Below are positions 58,277-64,000 of a stretch of DNA of 64,000 nt, piece after piece (the stretch's first letter is position 1; the number at the start of each line of letters is the position of its first letter). Source of the DNA: JAXGPX01 sp040766745 (GTDB taxonomy: Bacteria > Bacillota > Sulfobacillia > Fermentithermobacillales > Fermentithermobacillaceae). The notes under the pieces are model-generated. The model made no database searches, was not told the origin of the DNA, and saw only the letters and a program-made list of their open reading frames with translations. Location of the stretch: NCBI GenBank assembly GCA_040766745.1, contig JAXGPX010000008.1:1-64000 (forward strand). Reading direction: 5' to 3'. Made by a program: the position numbers and the translations under genes.

Positions 58277-59761
58277 TTACCTCCCAGGTAGATTATAACT
58301 ACTTTTGGGAATCGAGATGAAGATCCTAAACCCTCCGCTTTGGTCGATTGTCAGCCGGCCGCCAAGGGCTTCTACCCGGTCAGCCATGCTGCGAAGGCCC
58401 AGGCCTTTTCCTGCTGCGCCTGCGGGTTGTGACGATACAGTTCGGTGAGGCGCGGGCGTTCCAGAGTGGCCCTTTTCTACCACGGTTGTGGACTGAGATG
58501 GTGCAGTTAGGCGAAGCGCTGGTTTCTCAAGAGGGCCCTTTCCTGACACACTTGTGGATTGCGATGGCACAATGATGCTGCTCAGCCCTTCCTTCTGATC
58601 AAACCCCGGTGCCGCAGAACGGCCTCTTCCCAACTGATCTACCTGATCTACCTGACCTACCTGGCTCCCCGCTTGAGTCCCATTATCCTGCAACACCAGC
58701 TGGTAGAGTGCCGGGTGTTCCAGGAGTGTAAGGGTAACCTGGGTTGCGTTTGAGTGGTGGATGATGTTGCTCAGCCCTTCCTTGATGACTGCCATAAAGC
58801 AGTAAGCGATGTCCTTCTCAGGCTCGCGGTCCAGCCTGTAGCCCAGACGAATGGGGCAGAAGGTGAACTCGCGTACCAGAGATTCAACTTTGGTACGGAG
58901 GTCCAGGGATTCATCGTGCAAGTCGTGAACGCTTGCGCGTATCCTATCCATGGCTTGCGCCAGAGTGTCGCGAACAACTTCCAGGCTCTGCCGTTCTTCC
59001 TCATTGTCCTTCGTGACCATCAGCGCGCCTACCTGCAGAATCGACCGGGAGAGCAGGTGCCCTACGTGGTCGTGGATTTCCCGTGCGATGCGGGCGCGTT
59101 CGTTCAGTGTCGCCAGCCGGATCTCATAGTCTTGCTTTTCAATGAGTTCCTGGTTCTTCTGCCTAAGAAGCATGGACATTTCGTAGCCGCTATCGCGCAG
59201 CCGCTTGGCCTCGGTTTGACTTCGCTCTACTGTGGCTGTGTGCAGCGCCAATACGTAGGTAACAGCCATCAGGGCTGCGGCCATCACCCATGTATTAGGG
59301 AGGAGGTTTGTGAACGAGACAACCAATGAAACTGCGCCAGCAATGATCCACGCGCTCTTGCCGGTTGCATGGTACTGGGCCATAGCATCGTAGTATACCA
59401 GAGGCAGGAACAGGCAGAAGGCCGGCCAAACCATGCCTGCAATTGTATAGGATGCGATGCTGGCTATCATAAACATCTTTGACTTGCTGTAGCCGTTGAG
59501 TGCGCTGACTGTTGTTGCAGCCAGCATTGCCACGACGGCAGTAACGTCTTCGGCCTTACCTACCAGCAAGGCGGAACAGCAAGCCAAGATCAGGAGCCTA
59601 TCCATAATTCCCTGCATAGCCATGTCTCCTCTGGCTGTAAATCCACCGTCGCGCTTCGGTGTGTTCAGTGCGCCGTCACCCTGCACAGACACATCTTCTC
59701 CGGCCACAAGTTTGCCGTTTGGAAACTTGTGCATGCACCTAACCTTGCCGTCGTCTTTCAC
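58277..59761 (-). CDS. Sensor histidine kinase (HisKA_3 type) with repeats in the ATP lid
   Basis: 494 residues. After a hydrophilic N-terminus there are about six spans (residues 50-175, for example LLILACCSALLVGKAEDV), a coiled coil, the phospho-acceptor His230 in ARIAREIHDHVGH, the N box KEGLSNIIHHSNA, the D box LVLQDNGTQ and the G box GKGLGLRSMADRVEALGG. Between D and G boxes, where other kinases have a short lid, about 75 extra residues form 22-residue repeats (PSQSTSVSGKGPLEKPALRL; PSQSTTVVEKGHSGTPAPHR; SSQPAGAAGKG). GTG start with GAGGAG nine bases before it. It pairs with the response regulator. Whether the long lid changes activity is unknown. Confidence 0.93.
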   Translation of the reverse strand: MKDDGKVRCMHKFPNGKLVAGEDVSVQGDGALNTPKRDGGFTARGDMAMQGIMDRLLILACCSALLVGKAEDVTAVVAMLAATTVSALNGYSKSKMFMIASIASYTIAGMVWPAFCLFLPLVYYDAMAQYHATGKSAWIIAGAVSLVVSFTNLLPNTWVMAAALMAVTYVLALHTATVERSQTEAKRLRDSGYEMSMLLRQKNQELIEKQDYEIRLATLNERARIAREIHDHVGHLLSRSILQVGALMVTKDNEEERQSLEVVRDTLAQAMDRIRASVHDLHDESLDLRTKVESLVREFTFCPIRLGYRLDREPEKDIAYCFMAVIKEGLSNIIHHSNATQVTLTLLEHPALYQLVLQDNGTQAGSQVGQVDQVDQLGRGRSAAPGFDQKEGLSSIIVPSQSTSVSGKGPLEKPALRLTAPSQSTTVVEKGHSGTPAPHRTVSSQPAGAAGKGLGLRSMADRVEALGGRLTIDQSGGFRIFISIPKSSYNLPGR

Positions 59762-59965
59762 ATTGCGGCTCTCCTCGGCAAAAGCCTACCATACCTGCTT
59801 GTATCCATCAATTTCAAAGACCGCTTTTACTACCGAACAAAGAAGTTGCGTACCTTTTGGGCGGATTGCCAGAGTTCACCATAACTAGGGGCCTGTGCGG
59901 TTAACACATTAGCTGGAACCTTTCAACTGGCAATATGTTCTTTCGCAACTTCTGTAACCCTAGCT

Positions 59966-60110
59966 GGCGGATTGGTGGAGACTGGATCGGGGGAGGCTGT
60001 TCAACCAGCAGTACGTTCCGCCGGCAACGGATCCAACCACAAATCCGCAAGCCTGGGTGGCGGATTGGGAGAAACCGTACAACCGGCAGTACATTCCGCC
60101 GGCAATCGGT
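59966..60110. repeat. Imperfect 78-93 bp direct repeats
   Basis: GGCGGATTGG is present at 59966 and 60059 (93 bp apart). CC(A/G)GCAGTAC(G/A)TTCCGCCGGCAA is present at about 60005 and 60083 (78 bp apart). The difference is an insert of 15 bp in the first copy. Different in sequence from the 62-bp and 32-bp arrays. Confidence 0.65.
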
Positions 60111-60166
60111 ATGCCTGGTTTGCGGGTTGGCCTAGACTTGGCCCCACAGAAGCACCGTTTCGCCGC

Positions 60167-60220
60167 ACCATGACACCTTCTTAAGGTGACAACTCCTAAC
60201 GTGACAATTGTCACCTTAAG
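60167..60220. promoter_or_regulatory. Palindromic operator cluster before the ABC-2 exporter
   Basis: CTTAAGGTGACAA (60180-60192) and TTGTCACCTTAAG (60208-60220) are perfect inverted copies, 15 bases apart. A further CACCTT lies just before the first (TGACACCTTCTTAAGGTGACA, 60167-60187) and TGACAATTGTCA sits inside the second half (60202-60213). Repeated AAGGTGACA half-sites 110-165 bases before the ATPase gene look like binding sites for a regulator, either the neighbouring response regulator or a GntR-type protein. It could also fold as an RNA hairpin. Confidence 0.55.
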
Positions 60221-60332
60221 ATCTGATTCCAGGCACTGCCAGTGTGACTCCTAGAGCCCGTAGAATAAAGTCAGGACAGTCAGAACTGAGCAATGAACTT
60301 AGGACAGCAGGGCTGAGCGAGGAGGAGTCGTC

Positions 60333-61265
60333 ATGCTTATTCGTGTTCAGAATTTAGTGAAGCGGTACGGAAACCTGCTTGCACTGGATCATTTCGGCCT
60401 TCAGGTAAGAGAGGGCGAGATTGTAGGTTTGCTCGGGCCCAACGGGTCGGGCAAGACAACGGCAATTAACTGTATCCTGGCGCTGCTGAGGTACGACAAG
60501 GGCACTATCGAGGTGTTTGGAAGGCCCATGACGCCGGATGCCTACGACATAAAACGGAATATCGGTATTGTCATGCAGAACGTGGCTGTCTTCAATGAGC
60601 TGCGGGTGGATGAGAACATTGACTACTTCTGCGGCCTGTATGTTCAGGATGCCAGCACACGCCGCAGGCTGGTTGAAGAGGCCATGGACTTTGTGGGGCT
60701 GGGCCAATTCCGCAAGTTCTATCCCAAGAAACTTTCAGGAGGGCTGTTACGCCGGCTGAATATCGCCTGTGGTATCGCCCACAAACCGAGGCTCCTCATA
60801 CTTGATGAACCAACCGTTGCAGTGGACCCACAGAGCAGGAATAGTATTCTTGAAGGCATCCGGGAGCTCAACCGGAACGGCACGACTGTAGTATACACCT
60901 CCCATTACATGGAAGAGGTCGAGCAGCTGTGTACCCGCATTGTAATCATGGATAAAGGGAAAACACTGGCTACGGGAACTACAGAGGAACTAAAGGCGAT
61001 GATTAACGACGGAGAAACCATCAGCGTGGAGATGTATGTGCTAGATCCTGATCATCTGGCCAAGATCCGTCAGCTGCCCCACGTGACCCGGGCCCATTAT
61101 TCCGACAACCGTCTGTCAGTACACTATGACGGTGGCCAGCATAACTTGCTCCGTTTGCTTGACCATCTGAAGGCGCAGGATATCTCCTTTAACAGGGTCT
61201 TTTCAGAGCAGCCAACGCTTAACGATGTGTTCCTTGAGATTACCGGCAGGCAACTCAGGGACTGA
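60333..61265 (+). CDS. ABC-2 type exporter ATPase
   Basis: 310 residues: Walker A GPNGSGKTTA, Q-loop IGIVMQNVAVFNELRVDENI, signature KKLSGGLLRRLNIACG, Walker B LLILDEPTVAVDPQSRN and switch His in VYTSHYMEEVE. The C-terminal 80 residues (ETISVEMYVLDPDHLAKIRQ, ending DVFLEITGRQLRD) are typical for drug and peptide exporter ATPases. AGGAGGAG is about eight bases before the ATG. Two permease genes follow with short spacing and overlap. Together with the adjacent kinase and regulator it resembles LiaFSR/bacitracin-type resistance modules, but no specific substrate can be named. Confidence 0.95.
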   Translation: MLIRVQNLVKRYGNLLALDHFGLQVREGEIVGLLGPNGSGKTTAINCILALLRYDKGTIEVFGRPMTPDAYDIKRNIGIVMQNVAVFNELRVDENIDYFCGLYVQDASTRRRLVEEAMDFVGLGQFRKFYPKKLSGGLLRRLNIACGIAHKPRLLILDEPTVAVDPQSRNSILEGIRELNRNGTTVVYTSHYMEEVEQLCTRIVIMDKGKTLATGTTEELKAMINDGETISVEMYVLDPDHLAKIRQLPHVTRAHYSDNRLSVHYDGGQHNLLRLLDHLKAQDISFNRVFSEQPTLNDVFLEITGRQLRD

Positions 61266-61281
61266 GGAGGTGTACTCGGGG

Positions 61282-62529
61282 ATGTTTATGCATTTGTTTG
61301 GATACCGGTTGAAATGCCTTGTGCGCGATAAGGAAACTGTCTTCTGGACGTTGATCTTTTCCATATTGTTGGCGACGCTGTTCTACTTTGCCTTCGGCCA
61401 TCTCGTGGCAGAGCAGGAAAAATTCGAACCTGTCAAGGCCGTGGTAGTAGACAGTCAGAACTATCGCGAGAACGTTAGCTTCCGGCAGGTACTTGAGTCA
61501 TTATCCAGGGAAGGGGAAAACCAGATACTTGAGCTGACTGTGGCCGGTGAGAAAGAAGCTGAGAAGTTGCTTGAAGATGGCAAGGTCGCTGGGATCATCA
61601 CTGTTGGCGAGCCAGGTGGGCCAGGTGAAGCAGCACCAGATGGCTCAGGCGGCTCAGGTGAGCCGGGTGAGTCTGGCCAATCAGGCGGGTCAGGCCAGCC
61701 GGGTGTACCAGGCGAGTCAATCGGACTCACAGTGAAACAGCGGGGCATTAACCAGAGCATACTCAAGGCGATTTTGGACGAGTATGCACAAACGGCCAAG
61801 ACAGTTACGGATATAGTTGCGAAGAACCCGGCCGCCCTGCGGCAGCTTATTGGGGATCTGCAAACTCGCAAGAGCTATACCGAGCAAGTGTCGTTTTCCG
61901 ACGCAGTGCCTGATACCATGCTGGGTTACTTCTACGCATTGATAGCCATGGCTTGTATGTATAGCAGCTTCTGGGGGCTGCGCAACACCATTGACCTTCA
62001 GGCTGATTTGTCAGCCCAGGGAGCGCGGCGCAGCGTGGCACCTACACACAAGATAAATGTAGTGTTGGCTGATGCTGCAGCGGCACTGGTCATCAGTTTT
62101 GCCGAAGTGCTGATTCTCCTGGCGTATCTGGTGTTCGTACTAGGAATCAGTTTTGGGAATCAGCTTGGCTATGTATTGCTCACGTGTTTGGCAGGGAGTG
62201 TTGCAGGTGTCTCACTGGGCAACTTAATCGGTACAGTTAGCTCCGGGGGCGAGGGTGTCAAAACCGGAATTGTCATAGGCACGAGTATGACCATGAGCTT
62301 CCTGGCAGGTTTGATGTGGGTTGATATGAAATACGCTGTTGCATCCAAGGCTCCGGTGCTTTCTTACATCAATCCGGCGGCTTTGATATCAGATGCATTT
62401 TACAGCCTGTATGTGTTTGACACTCACCGCCGCTTCTTTATCAATATCGGCATGTTGTGCCTGATTTCGGCTGTGATGTGTACGGTAAGTTTTATGTGGC
62501 TTAGGAGGGAAAGGTATGCAAGTATTTAA
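61282..62529 (+). CDS. ABC-2 type permease with large extracytoplasmic loop (subunit 1)
   Basis: About 415 residues. One span at the N-terminus (TVFWTLIFSILLATLFYFAF), an outer domain of about 150 residues, then five spans at the C-terminus (TMLGYFYALIAMACMYSSFW and on). This is the normal plan of ABC-2 drug and YhgE-type permeases. Inside the outer domain is a Gly/Ser/Pro insert of about 38 residues (PGGPGEAAPDGSGGSGEPGE and more), collagen-like in composition. ATG at 61282 follows GGAGGTG; the frame from 61225 overlaps the ATPase gene and would add residues without need. It overlaps the next gene by 14 bases. Confidence 0.88.
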   Translation: MFMHLFGYRLKCLVRDKETVFWTLIFSILLATLFYFAFGHLVAEQEKFEPVKAVVVDSQNYRENVSFRQVLESLSREGENQILELTVAGEKEAEKLLEDGKVAGIITVGEPGGPGEAAPDGSGGSGEPGESGQSGGSGQPGVPGESIGLTVKQRGINQSILKAILDEYAQTAKTVTDIVAKNPAALRQLIGDLQTRKSYTEQVSFSDAVPDTMLGYFYALIAMACMYSSFWGLRNTIDLQADLSAQGARRSVAPTHKINVVLADAAAALVISFAEVLILLAYLVFVLGISFGNQLGYVLLTCLAGSVAGVSLGNLIGTVSSGGEGVKTGIVIGTSMTMSFLAGLMWVDMKYAVASKAPVLSYINPAALISDAFYSLYVFDTHRRFFINIGMLCLISAVMCTVSFMWLRRERYASI

Positions 62530-63733
62530 GGCATATTTCAAAGTGATGCGCGGCTCGACGGTATCTCTGGCAATTAACCTTAGTGTCTTCCTTGGGCTTG
62601 CAGTGCTTTTCTCTGTTCTGGCGCCTTCAACTGCCGTAGTCGATTTTGAGCCGGCCAGGACTCCTGTGGCCGTGATTAACAGGGACGGAGACGCGAAGCT
62701 CGCCCAGGGCCTGGTTGATTACCTTGCCCGTACCAGCCGGTTAGTACAGTATCCAGATGATGAGGAGAAACTCCAGGATGCGCTCTTCTATCGTAAGGTG
62801 GAGTACATCGCCATTATCCCAGCGGGTTTTTCAGAGGCATTCATGTCCGGGAGAGATTGCCCTATCCAAAAAGTGATCGTGCCTGATTCTACCAGCAGTT
62901 ACTATGTTGACATGAGCATCAATAAGTTCCTCAACACTGTGAGGCTCTACAGGGCCTATGGCGAAGGAGGCGTAGAGGGCGAGAACGGTGAAAATGGTGA
63001 AAGCGGTGACAACCGTTCCCAGGCCCGCCTGGCGGAGGCCGCCATGGCAAATCTGGCTCTTGACACCCCGGTAACCATGAAATCGTTCGGTGGTTCAAAC
63101 GGTGATCGCCCAGGGCATTCCTACTACTTCGCGTACTGTGCGTATGCGCTGCTTGCCATGGTTATGACAGGTGTAAGTTCAATCATGATAGCGTTCAACG
63201 AGTCAGATTTGTACCTGCGCAACTTGTGTGCTCCGCTTCCGCGCCGTAACATGAGCCTGCAGCTGGCTGCCGGCCATAGCGTGTTCGCTCTGGGGTGCTG
63301 GACAATACTTGTGATTGGCAGTTTGATCTTGCACGGTAAAAACCTGCTTTCTTCCGGGCTTTTGGGATTGTACTCCCTCAATACACTGGCCTTTGCTGTT
63401 GTATGTGCCAATATTGGCTTCCTGGTGGGGAGTTCAGTAAAGAGCCGTGGTGCACAAGCGGGAGCAGTCAACGTGATTGCCAATGGACTGAGTTTCTTGG
63501 GCGGAGTGTTCGTACCTCAGTCAATCATGAGCAAACCGGTGCTGGCTGTCTCCAAATTTCTGCCGTCATACTGGTTCATCCGGGCCAATGATGCTATCTG
63601 GGAGCTTGCGCGATTTACAGCTGACACCTTGCGTCCCATATACGGTAGCATCTTGATTCAGCTTGGATTTGCTGTGGCGATATTTTCAGTAACGCTGCTT
63701 CTGAGCAAAGAACGGAGGGTGTCGTATTTGTAG
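62516..63733 (+). CDS. ABC-2 type permease (subunit 2)
   Basis: 405 residues with the same plan as its partner: N-terminal span (LAINLSVFLGLAVLFSVLA), outer domain starting RTPVAVINRDGDAKLAQGLV, and a C-terminal block of five spans (YYFAYCAYALLAMVMTGVSS; NVIANGLSFLGGVFVPQSIM). The outer domain holds a small Gly/Glu/Asn-rich insert (GEGGVEGENGENGESGD). The AGGAGGGAAAGGT before the ATG is inside the previous gene, so translation is coupled. The two permeases form the membrane part of the exporter. Confidence 0.9.
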   Translation: MQVFKAYFKVMRGSTVSLAINLSVFLGLAVLFSVLAPSTAVVDFEPARTPVAVINRDGDAKLAQGLVDYLARTSRLVQYPDDEEKLQDALFYRKVEYIAIIPAGFSEAFMSGRDCPIQKVIVPDSTSSYYVDMSINKFLNTVRLYRAYGEGGVEGENGENGESGDNRSQARLAEAAMANLALDTPVTMKSFGGSNGDRPGHSYYFAYCAYALLAMVMTGVSSIMIAFNESDLYLRNLCAPLPRRNMSLQLAAGHSVFALGCWTILVIGSLILHGKNLLSSGLLGLYSLNTLAFAVVCANIGFLVGSSVKSRGAQAGAVNVIANGLSFLGGVFVPQSIMSKPVLAVSKFLPSYWFIRANDAIWELARFTADTLRPIYGSILIQLGFAVAIFSVTLLLSKERRVSYL

Positions 63734-63834
63734 GAGAATTCAGGTGCGTCTGACCCCATGTTGAGGTATTCAGTAAGCCTGAATACACCCGTATTGCGCA
63801 AACGGACAACATAGAACAGCGAGGTACCGTGATT

Positions 63835-64000
63835 ATGGAACGCAAATTGTCAACACTTCATATTCTGCTTCTCTGTCTTTCAGTCTGTTCAGTCTGTCTT
63901 TCAGCTTGCACCAATGGAGATAGGAGAGAGTCAAATGGTGCAGTTAGGCCTGAAAAACTGGGGTTTGAGGGTGGGAATCTCAATGCAGGAGGGCTAATGT
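63835..64000 (+). CDS. Start of a lipoprotein gene, cut by the window edge
   Basis: 55 codons are visible and open to the end. The signal peptide reads LHILLLCLSVCSVCLSAC with a likely lipobox LSAC, followed by a polar segment (TNGDRRESNGAVRPEKLGFE). GAGGT lies nine bases before the ATG. The DNA of the signal part contains the direct repeat CTGTCTTTCAG twice. It may belong with the exporter operon 100 bp upstream. Function cannot be read from the part present. Confidence 0.6.
   Translation, partial: MERKLSTLHILLLCLSVCSVCLSACTNGDRRESNGAVRPEKLGFEGGNLNAGGLM

Larger units (their letters stand above)
59762..60332. other. Divergent intergenic region with repeats and operator-like palindromes
   Basis: Lies between the divergent kinase and ABC-2 exporter operons, so it should hold both promoters. 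It contains the 78-93 bp direct repeats and the AAGGTGACA palindromes listed next. I see no gene in it. Confidence 0.5.

Noticed and set aside
59960..60214. 84-codon minus-strand frame with a repeated GGTYC-type segment
   Set aside because: Follows the direct repeats at 59966-60110; no start signal.
1..64000. tRNA or rRNA genes
   Set aside because: I looked for the usual conserved ends and loops and saw none, but this was by eye; a tRNA scan would settle it.

Overview
The window looks like chromosome of a monoderm, anaerobic-type bacterium, most likely a Bacillota lineage. Strong GGAGG ribosome binding sites are common, and TTG and GTG starts are frequent. The type IV pilus operon has no secretin gene, and the mobile-element remnant is of a kind common in Bacillota. 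This placement is inference; there is no rRNA or tRNA in the window. Many genes concern peptide, D-amino acid and amino acid use: two S9 peptidases, an M24 and an M42 peptidase, a GNAT-M29 fusion, an N-acyl-D-amino-acid deacylase, an asparaginase and a branched-chain amino acid ABC importer. A proteolytic or amino-acid-fermenting life style fits.

Layout. 1-11.5 kb: the end of an S9 peptidase gene, a decayed Hsp20 fragment, a glycosyltransferase, an M24 aminopeptidase, a DPP-IV-like peptidase, the GNAT-M29 fusion and a divergent adenine deaminase on the minus strand. 12.2-21.1 kb: a type IV pilus or pseudopilus operon with ATPase, platform protein, four prepilin-like proteins, PilM/N/O and prepilin peptidase, but no PilT. 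22-24.5 kb: an ABC exporter. 24.7-30.2 kb, minus strand: two anchored alpha/beta proteins and two polytopic membrane proteins, followed by an N-acyl-D-amino-acid deacylase and a DapF homologue whose second catalytic cysteine is a serine. 31.4-36 kb: a complete liv operon. 36-40.8 kb: a GH26-like lipoprotein gene broken by an in-frame TAG, then an FrhB-like iron-sulphur protein and a polysaccharide pyruvyl transferase. 41-45.8 kb: an asparaginase, a sigma-54-type activator with a TGTCTCA operator array, and an MFS protein. 46.3-51 kb: a PlsY homologue, then a pyrophosphatase-like, MoxR, DUF58, DUF4129 operon. 51.6-57.5 kb: an M42 peptidase, an AbiE toxin-antitoxin pair with its operator, a Nudix protein, a GNAT protein and a TraX-like protein. 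57.5-63.7 kb: a two-component system next to an ABC-2 exporter, then the start of a lipoprotein gene at the edge.

Two features run through the window. First, several intergenic gaps hold degenerate tandem arrays with a period of about 61-62 bp (3.0-3.4, 21.1-21.7 and 51.0-51.3 kb) or about 32 bp (11.6 and 56.2-56.4 kb); these look like one or two related families. Second, many otherwise conserved proteins carry in-frame low-complexity or repeat inserts in loops, such as the histidine kinase ATP lid, the asparaginase, the GNAT-M29 fusion and the ABC-2 permeases. The genome therefore seems prone to local repeat expansion, both between and within genes.

The best candidate for an undescribed system is the minus-strand membrane cluster at 27.3-30.2 kb, with its linked D-amino acid enzymes. 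All names rest on motif recognition by eye; no database was searched.
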